DNA from: Fusarium oxysporum f. sp. lycopersici 4287
Taxonomy: Eukaryota > Ascomycota > Sordariomycetes > Hypocreales > Nectriaceae
DNA length: 64,000 bases
Reading direction: 5' to 3'
NCBI RefSeq assembly: GCF_000149955.1
Contig: NC_030988.1
Span: 3,068,040-3,132,039, forward strand
The first letter of the stretch is position 1. Each line of letters opens with the position of its first letter. The notes beneath the pieces were generated by a model, which worked only from the letters and a program-made list of their open reading frames with translations, had not been told where the DNA came from and did no database searches. Below are positions 1 through 9,807 of the stretch, piece by piece. The translations under genes and the position numbers were made by a program.

Positions 1-2049
1 TGCATTGCGAAGGTATTCGTTGCAAGTCGGCCGGTGGGAGAGCTGGATCTCCGCATAAGCCCGTCGCGTCTTAATTTCATAAGGTTGCAAGACGAGACAA
101 AGCGAGATATTTCTAGCTTCGCTCATTCCTTTTTAGATGGTCTCAATCTTACCCATATCCTTGCTCAAGCAGCGGAATACATCATTGAAAATGCTCAAGG
201 GGTATTCCTATGGGTAAAACTAGTTGGAGAGCAATTGGTGAAGTCTTACGGGGACGGCTTTTCTGAGGAAGAGATCTTTGGACTCCTCAAACAGCTTCCA
301 ACCCAGCTGGAAGACTTCTACAAACACATGCTCGAGAAAATGCTGGAGGGCAAGTCAGATCTCGTTGGTGATGTAAAAATTTTCCGATTCGTCCTCTTCG
401 CGAAACGTCCTCTTGCAGTGGACGAACTCCTCCATGCTCTTGGCATTCCGAACAATCCTGACACACAATTCACTCCGTCCAATGATTCTTTTCGGAAACG
501 TATTCCATCCGAGCAACGTATCGTTTCCTGCGGAGGCAACTTCTTAGAAATCAAGGGACGTCATGGTACTGGCATAAACATACCCCAACTCCTCAGCCCT
601 CAAACTAACCAACCTGTAGGGAATGGGACAGTTCAAGTTATGCACCAAACTGTCCGCGAGTTCTTCCTCGATTCCAACGGAGATGTGGCGCACTCCAAGT
701 TCCAGATGTGCGACAGAGATGCCCACATTTGCATATCTATGACTTGTATCCGGTATCTCATGCTTTGTGCCGCAAATGCCACTCCAGTGGCGGCGCTGCC
801 GCATGTCGGATTTTGGACTTCGGAGCACTTCGAACGCTATGCCCAATACCTGGACGAATGGCCACTGGCAAAATATGCCTTGCAGTATCTCACACATCAC
901 ATAGACGGCTGCCATCAAGATGCAGGAGTCGTTCGTATCCGTTCCCGGCTCATTGATAAATTGACCGACAAACCGGTCGTTTACTTGCTAGAGAAGTGGG
1001 TTAGTTCATGCCTGGGGAGAAATATCCTAGGTAAAGAACAGGGTGCTGCCGCAAGGGAGTTCAGAAACACACTCTGGCATGCTGCAGCTCGGAACGGGTT
1101 TTCTACAGCAGTTGAGACGCTGTTGACAGTTGGGGCAAACGTGAACACGAGGGAGAACGACGGACTGCCAGCTGGTCGAACGGCGCTCCAGGCGGCGGCA
1201 GAGGGCGGCCACGTCGACACAGTGGCCAAGCTGCTCGTGGCGAATGCGGACGTCAACGCAGAGGGGGCGGTAAAGTATGGTGGCCAAACAGCGCTCCAGG
1301 CGGCGGCAGGGGGCGGCCACGTTGAGATAGTGAACAAGCTGCTGGCGGCGAATGCGGACGTCAATGCAGTGGGGGCGGTAAAGTATGGTGGCCAAACGGC
1401 GCTCCAGGCGGCGGCAGGGGGCGGCCACGTTGAGATAGTGGACAAGCTGCTCGCAGCGAACGCGGAAGTCAATGCAGCGCCGGCGGCGAATGCCCGAACG
1501 GCGCTCCAGGCGGCGGCAGGGGGCGGCCACGTTGAGATAGTGGACAAGCTGCTCGCAGCGAACGCGGACGTCAATGCAGCGCCGGCGAAGCATAGTGGCC
1601 GAGCGGCGCTTCAGGCGGCGGCAGGGGGCGGCCACGTTGAGATAGTGGACAAGCTGCTCGCAGCGAACGCGGAAGTCAATGCAGCGCCGGCGACGGACGA
1701 TGGCCGAACGGCGCTCCAGGCGGCAGCAGGCAGCGGCCACGTCGAGATAGTAGACAAACTGCTCGCGGCAAACGCAGACGTCAATGCAGAGGGGGCGGCG
1801 GTGTATGGCCGAACGGCGCTCCAGGCGGCGGCAGGGGGCGGCCACTTCGAGATAGTAGCTAAGCTACTCGTGGCGAACGCGGACGTCAATGCGGCGCCGG
1901 CGGAGTATGGTGGCCGAACAGCGCTCCAGGCGGCGGCAGGCGGAGGCCATATGAAGATCGTGGATATGCTAAAACAAGCGATCGTAGGGAGATTTTGGGC
2001 CAGGGATGGCGGGATATTTAGAGAACAAAATTTTATTAGAAGGAAATAA
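1..2049 (+). CDS. NLR protein, NACHT C-terminal part plus ankyrin repeats (5' truncated by window edge)
   Basis: The reading frame is open from base 1, so the gene starts outside the window; its first visible residues (KVFVASRP) are the sensor strand that ends a fungal NACHT domain. The winged-helix and superhelical region follows (about residues 40-330, with GVFLWVKLV and MHQTVREFFLD, both typical of fungal NLRs). The C-terminus is ankyrin: one diverged repeat near residue 345, then seven near-identical units of 33-36 residues built on TALQAAAGGGHVEIVDKLL, and a degenerate last unit. Such proteins are STAND receptors in fungal non-self recognition and cell death; the repeats bind the ligand. 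No intron is needed in the visible part. The last 30 residues (after GGHMKIVDML) are not ankyrin and may be read-through into flanking DNA. The family and partial status are clear; the N-terminal effector domain cannot be known from here. Confidence 0.9.
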   Translation, partial: CIAKVFVASRPVGELDLRISPSRLNFIRLQDETKRDISSFAHSFLDGLNLTHILAQAAEYIIENAQGVFLWVKLVGEQLVKSYGDGFSEEEIFGLLKQLPTQLEDFYKHMLEKMLEGKSDLVGDVKIFRFVLFAKRPLAVDELLHALGIPNNPDTQFTPSNDSFRKRIPSEQRIVSCGGNFLEIKGRHGTGINIPQLLSPQTNQPVGNGTVQVMHQTVREFFLDSNGDVAHSKFQMCDRDAHICISMTCIRYLMLCAANATPVAALPHVGFWTSEHFERYAQYLDEWPLAKYALQYLTHHIDGCHQDAGVVRIRSRLIDKLTDKPVVYLLEKWVSSCLGRNILGKEQGAAAREFRNTLWHAAARNGFSTAVETLLTVGANVNTRENDGLPAGRTALQAAAEGGHVDTVAKLLVANADVNAEGAVKYGGQTALQAAAGGGHVEIVNKLLAANADVNAVGAVKYGGQTALQAAAGGGHVEIVDKLLAANAEVNAAPAANARTALQAAAGGGHVEIVDKLLAANADVNAAPAKHSGRAALQAAAGGGHVEIVDKLLAANAEVNAAPATDDGRTALQAAAGSGHVEIVDKLLAANADVNAEGAAVYGRTALQAAAGGGHFEIVAKLLVANADVNAAPAEYGGRTALQAAAGGGHMKIVDMLKQAIVGRFWARDGGIFREQNFIRRK
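1171..1965 (+). repeat. Tandem ankyrin-coding repeat array, about 96-108 bp per unit
   Basis: About seven units share long identical stretches such as GCGCTCCAGGCGGCGGCA and GGCCACGTTGAGATAGTGGA. Variation is concentrated in the short linker between units (KYGG, NA, KHSG, TDDG, VYG, EYGG) and in an alternating D/E of ANADVN and ANAEVN. The array is far more GC-rich than the flanks. Near-identity at the DNA level implies recent unequal exchange or gene conversion. Confidence 0.9.
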
Positions 2050-2071
2050 AACAGGACATGCGAATCAGGCT

Positions 2072-2150
2072 CCTACTGTACGCAGTCGTGGCGGTAATTC
2101 GACGAAATACAACAAAAAGTGCCGAACTTGGTCCGTGCACGTCGCTGGGC
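2072..2150 (+). repeat. R1 repeat copy with TACTGTA start, weak palindrome and GGTCCGTGC box
   Basis: About 70 bp here match 45681-45746: both begin CTACTGTA-N-GCAGTCGTGG, continue through GGTAATTCGACGAAATACAA and reach a GGYCCGTGCACG box (here at 2130-2138). This copy carries about 10 extra bases between the weak palindrome AATTCG-A-CGAAAT and the box. It is noncoding. Its shared box suggests the end of a mobile element. Confidence 0.6.
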
Positions 2151-2259
2151 TACCTGCATTAGATCTGTGCACGTGTTATGTCTTTTATAGTATAATCTTA
2201 ATCTGTAGGAACCTCAAGACGGGTTAAGTCAATCACCGTCATACCGCGTTTTGGTTACT

Positions 2260-3206
2260 ATGTCCGAGGCACCCAGGAAGCGCGGGCGACCTCGAAAGTA
2301 CGATACAGTAGAGGCAAAAGCAAGGCAAGATGCCATTGCTAAACGCGCTAGACGGCAGCTTCGGAACCCCTTGGTGCATGGACATATTCGATTTCAAGCT
2401 ATGCTCCATAACCAGTAGATGCTTTGTCACCTTCATCCTCGCCGCAACGCCACCAACAGTCCACAAACTATCCTGAAGTACTCGTGAACGTCGCTAGTTG
2501 GCCATATGGAACTGAGACATCACTCACTAGCATTGGGCCAAACAGAACATTCGAGGTGGACTCAATTTCGCCCAGCCCGTTAGCAGAGGGGGTATTGAGA
2601 TCACCCGTGATGGGACCACGTGGTGATCAGCGCCACTCTACCAGAGAAGATGACATATGTGGAATTCTGAATTTAAAGTTGCACAACTCTACCATATCGG
2701 GCTCCTCAGAGGGAGAAAGCATATCAGGCTTGCCTGATAGAAGTGCCTCTCCTAACCTAGTTGCACACGACGCAGCTAAAAGCGACTGGGATGGGATACG
2801 GCAAGATGGAAACGTAGCTGTCGAAGAAGAGGACGCTGGCGATGGATTGCTGTCTGACGTCGAGTATCAATCAGAAGACGCTTTCGAAACAGACCTCAGC
2901 TCTAAGTCGGATGTCTCGGATGCTGAAAGCGAGATGGGCATCAACGACGCCGATACTTCTTCCGAGTCGGATCTCTACTTGGCAAAGGGTTTCTTAGAAA
3001 GAACTTGGCGGCGTTTATGCGATTGCCAACAACAAGAAAAAGAAATCTCCAGCGAAGATGCAAGGTCTGGGCTCAGCCTAAAGAATATGGCAGACTACTG
3101 GCGGAACCTTGCGGTGCCAGATGCAATCGGAATTGCGTCGCCTCAGGCCCGGACAGACGAAAATGAACATGTTCAGCCGGACTGGTTCTCGATATTACCG
3201 GTATAG
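2260..3206 (+). pseudogene. AT-hook protein remnant, probable N-terminus of a Helitron-type protein
   Basis: An ATG at 2260 opens a short frame with an AT-hook (RKRGRPRKY) and a basic stretch (AIAKRARRQL) that stops at 2418. A second frame, open to 3206, continues with a Ser/Pro-rich part, an acidic low-complexity stretch (VEEEDAGDGLLSDVEYQSED) and a more ordered end (LAKGFLERTWRRL, MADYWRNLAVPD). The upstream end of the second frame carries a TAA just before the join, so at least one frameshift and one stop separate the halves. The combination of an AT-hook and RARRQL resembles the starts of fungal Helitron Rep/helicase proteins as I know them, and a Helitron Rep fragment lies at the other end of the window. 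No Rep or helicase motif is present here. The Helitron assignment is moderate; the broken state is seen directly. Confidence 0.45.
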
Positions 3207-3333
3207 ACCTCTTTATTCCCACTAGGGGAACTAAGTAATAACATCAGTACTTCTACTTCTATGATTACATAATATACATCATTAAAATCAGAAAAAGTCG
3301 CTCTACTCAACAGACCCACTTTTATCCAATAAG
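3207..3333. other. Intergenic stretch before the Copia element
   Basis: No gene is recognised. The five bases before the left LTR (ATAAG) do not match those after the right LTR (GATAC), so no target duplication is visible. Confidence 0.6.
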
Positions 3334-3483
3334 TGTTGAACAGGTGCTGGGGTCTCACGTGCAAGCAGGGATACTTTAAGATTACAGCCGAAATGGTAAA
3401 ACCTCTAAGGGGTAGATTTCAACAGAACACAAGATGAATACACCAATTCACATCAATGAACCGAATACACGTAATGTCTGACA
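3334..3483 (+). repeat. Copia 5' LTR
   Basis: 150 bp, TG...CA ends, matching 8722-8871 except for one base near the 3' end. It contains the presumed promoter; no clear primer-binding site to a tRNA I can name follows it. Confidence 0.95.
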
Positions 3484-3555
3484 ATTAAGAGTCTCAATTG
3501 CATCTCAGCGACCCGCGCACCCAAATGCATACGACCTTCGGTTCATTCTATCACC

Positions 3556-4793
3556 ATGTCGGCCAAACACGCCGAGAGGATCATTAGCTACGCGTCTCCG
3601 GAGGATTGGGACTCCTGGTCCAACGAATTCAAGAAACTGGCGCACGCCTACGACCTGTGGCAGTATATTGATCCGACCGATCGCATCCGATGGCCTCAGC
3701 GACCAGAACTTCCAGAAATCCGAGACTACCCCAGACAAGCAGATCCGGACGATCCCGATAGTGGCACAATGACGCCCGGCTCAGATTACGTACCGCCCCG
3801 GCGAATCGGAGAGTTGACGTCTGAAGGAAGAGCGGAATACGAGCATGATATCAGGATCTACTCTCTGAAAGAAACGGCGTATAGAGAGACGAAGAAACAG
3901 GAGCAGAAGCTGGTCGAGTTTGTCCTCAAGACGGTCTCGGCCACGTATCAGAAACATCCTGCGTTACGGCAGACCGATAGATAGTGTATCGGGAGCTACG
4001 AAGATCTGGAGTGGGATACAACGAACGCCTTCGACCCGAAGCGCGCGACAAGTACCACAAAGCCGTACATACAGCCCCGAAGATCAACAAACTCAACGAG
4101 TGGGTCACGGAGTGGGAGACGACGATGGCCGAAGCGATCAGCAAGAAAGTCCCTGATGCCCTCGACGCGCAATGCTGGGCGGAAGACCTGAACCGAGCAA
4201 TGTACCATGTTCTCCCCAGCTGGGCATCTACTTTCCGACAACACCGACGTCCTCAAATCCTCAATAATTCCCTCAACTATCGAGAGGTCGCTGCCGACAT
4301 TCGATACGAAGCCAAAATGGCCAACGCTAGCGGAAGGCCGTCAGGAATCAAGAGAGGCGCATTCGCAGCCACATACGGCGCTGCATCCAGGAACGACAGA
4401 CCTGCAATCACAGACCGCGATAATGACACTATTGAAGTCCAAGGAGACGCCTCAGATTGGGCGACGGACGAAACATCCTATGCACATCGAGATACGCGAG
4501 GCCAAGGCCGTGGGCGTAGAGCACGAGGCGGCGGAAGAGGAGTATCAACAAAACGAAAACGAGCAGAGACGACCGTCAATCCGAACCCGGATGGCCCTAC
4601 TTGTCGAGGATGTTTAGGTTTCCATGACTGGAAAGGCTGCTGGTACTTATTCCCAGCCCAGAAAGCCGAAGGATGGGAGCCCAACCAAGCGATACAACGA
4701 TTAATAAATGACCGTCTCAAGAACGATACTGGTTTGGTGGAGGAAGTCAAACGATTGTCCAAAAGTAGAGACAGAACCACTCAGGACGAGTGA
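3556..4793 (+). pseudogene. Copia gag, frameshifted into two reading frames
   Basis: The first frame starts at the ATG at 3556 (142 codons) and ends at a TAG at 3982-3984. The matching continuation begins at once in another frame (VYRELRRSG) and runs to a TGA at 4791-4793. The first half has the usual Copia Gag start (WDSWSNEFKKLAHAYDLW). The second half has the NEWVTEWE segment and the basic RGRGRRARGGGRG nucleic-acid-binding tail, followed by a Cys-rich CRGCLGFHDWKGCW. The frames differ by a net one-base loss or two-base gain near 3972-3984. The terminal TGA is in the same frame as pol, only four codons upstream of its first ATG, so Gag-Pol may be made by stop-codon read-through. Gag assembles the virus-like particle in the cytoplasm. 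Confidence 0.85.
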
Positions 4794-4805
4794 CTTGGGC
4801 GGGGT

Positions 4806-7800
4806 ATGGCACACGTCAAGGCAACCTACCTAGTGACGCATAACTTTATCGCAGCCTTCAACTGTGCCCCCTACCCTCTCAGACATTCTGCCATCCTTGA
4901 CTCTGGATCGACAATCCATATCTTCAATGAAGTGTGCAGGTTCCTCAACTACCGACCGGCACCGTCTGGAGACTTCGTCTACGCAGGGGAGTCACCAGTG
5001 GCCATTCACGGGTACGGGAACGTGGATATTCGCGTTCAAGGACCTCAAGGACCCTCTCTTCTCAGATTGCGAGATGTAGCTCATTGCGTAAACTTTGCAT
5101 GCAATATTGTGTCATACCGCCAGTTGCGGAAAAGGGGCTACTACTGGGATACCAAAGGGAATAACAACCAAATCCGCAGGAAAGATGATTCAATCCTCTG
5201 CACATTGACGGATCATTTCGACCAGTACGTACTGGAGTATATCGACAAATCAACAACGGCAGCGGCATTCCTAGCCAAACGGAAACAGTATGATTCGTGG
5301 ACTAAACGCCCTCCTCGCAGTGGAGACGAAACCTTTTGGCACCTTCGACTTGGACACCCAGGGCCTGAAGCACTCAAGCACCTCGTGGGCCAATGTCGGG
5401 GGGTGAAGATCAGAGGGATCTCCACGGTTGAGTGTGATGCTTGTGGAATGGCGAAGGTGAAGCGCCAAGTCCGTCGACAAAGACGAGTTCCACCCGAGAA
5501 GGCTGGAATCCGACTCGCTATTGATTTCCACGACATGAGTGGGGATCCAGGCTACACTTCAGCTATGCTGGTCACCGACCGTTACTCTGGCTATATCTGG
5601 GACTATTATCTTCCCGATCGAACTGCACCAACGCTTATCGGTGCACTTGAGCATCTACTCAGAACACTAGAGCGACAACTCCAGTGTAGGCCCGAAGTCA
5701 TCGAGTGTGATAACGAGATCCCGGATAGTCACCAGGTAAGTGACTTCCTCAGTATCAAAAACGGGATGCGCCTAGAGCCCTCCGCGCCATATGCCCAAAG
5801 TCAAAATGGCGGCGCAGAGCGCTCGGGGGGTGTGATCAAGGAGAAAGCTCGTGCAATGAGAGCTGGAGCAAAGCTGCCTTCGTTCCTTTGGGTTGAGATC
5901 TGGCGCGCTGCCGTATACCTATACAATAGGACACCCAAGTATATCTACAATTGGAAGACGCCATATGAGCGTTTCTACACTTACTTTGCCTTTAGGGACG
6001 GCGTGGTTGTCACGGAGCGTAAGCCCGATCAAACACACCTACGCGTGTATGGCTGTAAAGCCTTTGCGATGACGACCGATGCTTTGAAAAAGAAGAATCG
6101 GCGACAACGACTCAATCCCCGAGGGTGGATAGGATACCTGGTCGGGTATAACTCGACAAACATCTACAGGGTCTGGAATCCGTTGACCAACAAGGTCATC
6201 TCCACTAGAGACGTGATCTTCAACGAGAAGGAGACGTTCTCTGGGGATGTCCAACACCTCAAGGATGATTTAAAAGAACTAAACGAGGAAGAACTTATTC
6301 AGCATCTCACTGATGCAGAGGTCCCACAGGGATCTAGCATCAATCTGGATGCTTCTACCCAAGAAGAAGACGAGGAATTAAGCGCCTTGCCTGAAGGACT
6401 AGCGTTTGAGCGGGAGGCTGCAAGTTATCCACATAGAGGGTTTGAACGTGATCTCACGATTACGCAGGGTGAGACTGGCAGGACACTAGTCGTAGGAGAT
6501 CGCAATCGAGAAGAGCCTGACGGGACTGATCACCCCTACACGACCGCTCGATTCACTCCCTACCTGACCCCGGAGACTTGCCCTCTACGGCCTGCTGCCC
6601 TTCTGGTCGCTACTATCAGAGAACCTCCCGTGAGGAAGGAGGGGGAAAACCCCCCTCAGTTACGAGCTGCCAAGATGGTGCATGTCCCACCTAGCGCTGG
6701 CACTTCCCCGGGACGAGACGGCGCAAATGGAGCCCCTCGAGTCATTTCAACTCCGAGCAGTTACTGGGAGGCCGCATTTAATGCCGGTCGACTCGCATCT
6801 GTGAAAGGGACCTGGAATGGCAAGGTGGTGAGTAAGCGGAAGCTCGAGAAGCAGGCGAGCTCGGCCAGCTGCCACCCTGATAGCGGAGAACCTCAGTTTA
6901 CGGGAAGTCGAGGGGAATCTACTAAGCTGATGGATTCTCCCAATCGCAAAACACAATCTGCAAAGCTGACAGATTTAGGTGACGGCCAACGCCGAATACA
7001 CCGGCGAGACATGCCAATATTGCCAAAAAGGCATAAAGACCTCAAGAACCATCCACTAGGTGACCTATTCCGCGAGGCAGAAAAGACTCATCTTGAAAGC
7101 CATAAAGAAATGCGCTCCTGGCGTGAGGTTCAGAGAGAAGAAGCCGCAGGCAAGGAACTCCTGGACTGCATGTGGGTTTATGTATACAAGTTCGACAAGC
7201 ACGGATGGTTCACCAAGTGCAAGGCCCGGCTCGTTGTACGAGGCGATCAACAGGCCAAGTCGACACACGAGGATACCTATGCATCCACACTTGCCGGCAG
7301 ATCTTTCCGAACACTCATGGCTATAGCTGCTCGCTTTGATTTAGAACTTCTCCAGTATGATGTCGTCAACGCCTTTGTCAATGCTGAACTGAAACAGGAC
7401 GTCTATATGCGGATGCCCGGAGGCTACCGGAAGCCTGGCCTGATCCTCAAACTTCAGAAAGCACTATACGGCTTGCGCCAGTCACCATTACTTTGGCAAA
7501 AGGAACTAACCACCACCCTTACGAACATTGGGTTCAAGTCTGTACCTCACGAGCCATGCTGTCTCTCGAAAGGAGGAATATTGATATTCTTCTATGTGGA
7601 CGACCTCATTGTTGCCTACGAGAAGACCAATCAAAGATCGGTCGAATGGACGATAGGCAAGCTTCGAGAAAAGTACCAACTCTCTGGAGGAGATATGCTA
7701 CAGTGGTTTCTTGGAATTGAGATTATTCGCGACCGAAACCAACGTCTGATTTGGCTGTCGCAATCGTCATTCGTGGATAAGATCACTAGTCATTTTAGGA

Positions 7801-8633
7801 TTCAAGGGGGAAAGCCTTCCCTCACTCCAATGACCACGAAAGAACTTCTTCCGAACGAAGAGCGCGCATCAACAGCGTCAATACAGCAGTATCAACGCAA
7901 GACCGGATCAGTGCTCTACCTGGCAGTAATCACTCGACCCGATATTGCCTTTGCTGTTTCTCGACTTTGTCGATTCAACATGAACCCGAGCGATGATCAC
8001 CATGAGGCCTTGGACCACCTATTCCGGTATCTGCAAAACACCAGGGCACTTGCACTACAACTCGGCGGAACAGACACTTTTGATGTGTACAGTGACGCTT
8101 CCTTTGCCGACAACACAATCGATCGGAAGAGCTCGCAAGCCTACGTGATGAAGCTATTTGGAGGGACTATTGGATGGCGCGCCAACAAGCAGGACACCGT
8201 GACTACCTCTACAACAGAGGCGGAGTTGCTGGCACTTGCGCAGGCTGCGAAGGAGTCCATGTTCATCTCCAGATTAATCACCGAGCTCGGCGTGACCCTT
8301 GACAACAGAAGCATCATCATTCAGTGCGATAACGCGCAGACCATTCGGCTTATTAATTCCGACGTGGCGCTCCTGCAGACCAAACTTCGACACGTCGACA
8401 TCCATAACCACTGGCTACGCCAGGAAGCACTCGCTAACCGGATCTCGGTCCGGCATACTCCCACCACCGAGATGATTGCGGACGGCCTCACGAAGGCATT
8501 ACCCGCTCAGCAGTTCCAGAAGTTCGTCATGCAGGTTGGCCTAGTGGATATTAACGATAAGATTCAAGAGAGAAGGTTCAAGGAGCTCACTGCGGAGGAC
8601 TTTGTCAGAGCAGAGGAACAGCTTGATGGATGA
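4806..8633 (+). CDS. Copia Pol polyprotein (protease, integrase, reverse transcriptase, RNase H)
   Basis: One open frame of 1275 codons. Visible in order: aspartic protease DSGS near residue 30; integrase zinc finger near 175-215 (FWHLRLGHPG then CDACGMAK); integrase core with DFHDMSG near 240 and the glutamate-containing GGAERSGG near 335; reverse transcriptase with FFYVDDLIVAY near 930; RNase H with VYSDASFADN near 1093 and the STTEAELLAL segment. All catalytic signatures look intact. The frame is continuous with the upstream gag frame apart from a TGA at 4791-4793 followed by CTTGGGCGGGGT, which supports synthesis as a Gag-Pol fusion by read-through. The length is normal for fungal Copia Pol. 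No premature stops are present, so RIP has not inactivated this copy. Confidence 0.95.
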   Translation: MAHVKATYLVTHNFIAAFNCAPYPLRHSAILDSGSTIHIFNEVCRFLNYRPAPSGDFVYAGESPVAIHGYGNVDIRVQGPQGPSLLRLRDVAHCVNFACNIVSYRQLRKRGYYWDTKGNNNQIRRKDDSILCTLTDHFDQYVLEYIDKSTTAAAFLAKRKQYDSWTKRPPRSGDETFWHLRLGHPGPEALKHLVGQCRGVKIRGISTVECDACGMAKVKRQVRRQRRVPPEKAGIRLAIDFHDMSGDPGYTSAMLVTDRYSGYIWDYYLPDRTAPTLIGALEHLLRTLERQLQCRPEVIECDNEIPDSHQVSDFLSIKNGMRLEPSAPYAQSQNGGAERSGGVIKEKARAMRAGAKLPSFLWVEIWRAAVYLYNRTPKYIYNWKTPYERFYTYFAFRDGVVVTERKPDQTHLRVYGCKAFAMTTDALKKKNRRQRLNPRGWIGYLVGYNSTNIYRVWNPLTNKVISTRDVIFNEKETFSGDVQHLKDDLKELNEEELIQHLTDAEVPQGSSINLDASTQEEDEELSALPEGLAFEREAASYPHRGFERDLTITQGETGRTLVVGDRNREEPDGTDHPYTTARFTPYLTPETCPLRPAALLVATIREPPVRKEGENPPQLRAAKMVHVPPSAGTSPGRDGANGAPRVISTPSSYWEAAFNAGRLASVKGTWNGKVVSKRKLEKQASSASCHPDSGEPQFTGSRGESTKLMDSPNRKTQSAKLTDLGDGQRRIHRRDMPILPKRHKDLKNHPLGDLFREAEKTHLESHKEMRSWREVQREEAAGKELLDCMWVYVYKFDKHGWFTKCKARLVVRGDQQAKSTHEDTYASTLAGRSFRTLMAIAARFDLELLQYDVVNAFVNAELKQDVYMRMPGGYRKPGLILKLQKALYGLRQSPLLWQKELTTTLTNIGFKSVPHEPCCLSKGGILIFFYVDDLIVAYEKTNQRSVEWTIGKLREKYQLSGGDMLQWFLGIEIIRDRNQRLIWLSQSSFVDKITSHFRIQGGKPSLTPMTTKELLPNEERASTASIQQYQRKTGSVLYLAVITRPDIAFAVSRLCRFNMNPSDDHHEALDHLFRYLQNTRALALQLGGTDTFDVYSDASFADNTIDRKSSQAYVMKLFGGTIGWRANKQDTVTTSTTEAELLALAQAAKESMFISRLITELGVTLDNRSIIIQCDNAQTIRLINSDVALLQTKLRHVDIHNHWLRQEALANRISVRHTPTTEMIADGLTKALPAQQFQKFVMQVGLVDINDKIQERRFKELTAEDFVRAEEQLDG

Positions 8634-8721
8634 GCCGAATAAGGGATCGGAAGGATGGCCAACCTGACAATAGGAATACGGACTGCACAGACTGAGCCAC
8701 GATGGCCAGTCTGGGGGGGTG

Positions 8722-8871
8722 TGTTGAACAGGTGCTGGGGTCTCACGTGCAAGCAGGGATACTTTAAGATTACAGCCGAAATGGTAAAACCTCTAAGGGG
8801 TAGATTTCAACAGAACACAAGATGAATACACCAATTCACATCAATGAACCGAATACACGTAATGTTTGACA
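8722..8871 (+). repeat. Copia 3' LTR
   Basis: 150 bp, one difference from the 5' LTR, preceded by a run of G residues. It directly abuts the FAD-motif gene fragment on its right. Confidence 0.95.
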
Positions 8872-8927
8872 GATACTGCGGCGGCGAGGCCGGCAATGCC
8901 ATGACCAACTACGACAAGGTCGTACAT
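8872..8927 (-). pseudogene. N-terminal stub of an FAD-dependent oxidoreductase, cut by the LTR
   Basis: On the minus strand an ATG at 8927 opens MYDLVVVGHGIAGLAAAV, a dinucleotide-binding fold with GxGxxG and the beta strand before it. This is the usual first 18 residues of FAD-dependent oxidoreductases such as succinate/fumarate-reductase-like or ketosteroid-dehydrogenase-like flavoproteins. The frame runs straight into the end of the right LTR at 8871, and no continuation is seen on the other side of the Copia element. The motif is short, so chance is possible, but motif plus start codon together make a real truncated gene likely. Confidence 0.5.
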
Positions 8928-9250
8928 GCTGATATACTCGAGTCTGAAAATCTTAGAGGACTAGGCTTCAGGGTGTTGGTGGTCTATGTCTCTTGGAACA
9001 CTGACAACTATGCCCCGCGTCGCTTGGTAACCGACAAACTTTTTTTGGTGGGAAATGAAAAGGCGCTAGCATGACATGGGGTAACCGACAATCTAAATCT
9101 GGGGGAACCGACGAAATTCAGTATATGCCTCAATGATGATAGGAAAGACGTGAAAAAATGCATAGGTATGAAATTTGACCTTGAGATTATGATGGTAGGT
9201 TCGGTTTATCGAGGAGCTATTATTTATTTATTTATTAAACCATTTAGTTA
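8928..9250. other. Noncoding stretch between the Copia element and the MITEs
   Basis: No gene recognised. The phrase AACCGAC recurs at least three times between about 9030 and 9110 (GGTAACCGACAA twice and GGAACCGACGAA). Meaning unknown. Confidence 0.4.
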
Positions 9251-9692
9251 ACGTACATGATAAGCGAGTGCCACAGACAAGCGAGTGCAACACTTATACT
9301 GTGCTGCTAAAAGAGTAAACCTCAAGTTTTCTAAAGATAGGTTATTTAATTATTATCTGGCTAAGAAGTATAATTGAATCATTTAAAGGGTAGAGCTATA
9401 TCATAGTATTTCTCATACATTTTTAAAAAAATTGATACGGCATGAAAGGTTAGAAGAACCCCGAATCCACAGTGTGAATAAGATTTTCTTTAATAAGATT
9501 ATAAATAGCCTTTTTAAAAGTCTAAGAAAATATGTAGTAGATATTTCTTGTATCATAACGCTTATTTCCAAGTTTTGAACAAATGGACATTTTTCTTTGA
9601 TTTTAGAGATTTATGTTAGCTTAAGGTGAAAACACTAAGAAATTTCAAGTGTTGCACTCGCTTTGTCTGTGGCACTCGCTTATCATGTACGT
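9251..9692. mobile_element. MITE C, 442 bp, pogo/Fot type
   Basis: Terminal inverted repeats of about 45 bp: the left begins ACGTACATGATAAGCGAGTG, and the right is its inverse ending CACTCGCTTATCATGTACGT. The element sits between TA dinucleotides (9249-9250 and 9693-9694), the target duplication of Tc1/mariner/pogo elements. Each end holds two copies of a GCGAGTGccACAGACAA-like motif. The interior is AT-rich and noncoding, so it would depend on a transposase made elsewhere. Confidence 0.9.
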
Positions 9693-9807
9693 TAGCCTTA
9701 TTTAAGTCAACTAACACTATAATCACATTACTAAGTAAATCCTATCACTCGGATAATTGTAAGTCCGAGTCATCCGTGCCGCCACCTTTTATCTTCCAGA
9801 TTAACTA

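Larger units (their letters stand above)
3334..8871 (+). mobile_element. Ty1/Copia LTR retrotransposon, nearly complete
   Basis: Two 150-bp LTRs (3334-3483 and 8722-8871) start TGTTGAACAG and end TGACA, and I see only one difference between them (GTCTGACA against GTTTGACA), so the insertion is young. A G-run (8712-8720) directly before the right LTR fits a polypurine tract. Between the LTRs lie gag and pol in Copia order (protease, integrase, reverse transcriptase, RNase H). The flanks carry no matching 5-bp target duplication. Gag contains a frameshift, so this copy may depend on other copies for Gag. Confidence 0.95.

Noticed and set aside
981..1889. Long minus-strand open frames over the first NLR
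   Set aside because: They are mirror frames of the GC-rich ankyrin repeats, with repetitive low-complexity protein sequence and no family match.
3970..3983. A 4-bp GATA duplication as cause of the gag frameshift
   Set aside because: Removing four bases does not restore the frame of the downstream part; a net one-base loss or two-base gain is needed.
3970..3984. Programmed frameshift in Copia gag
   Set aside because: There is no slippery heptamer that I can see, and the shift lies in mid-gag, not at a gag/pol border; an ordinary indel is more likely.
8844..9074. Plus-strand open frame beginning inside the right LTR
   Set aside because: It starts in LTR sequence and has no domain; the minus-strand FAD motif in the same place is the better explanation.
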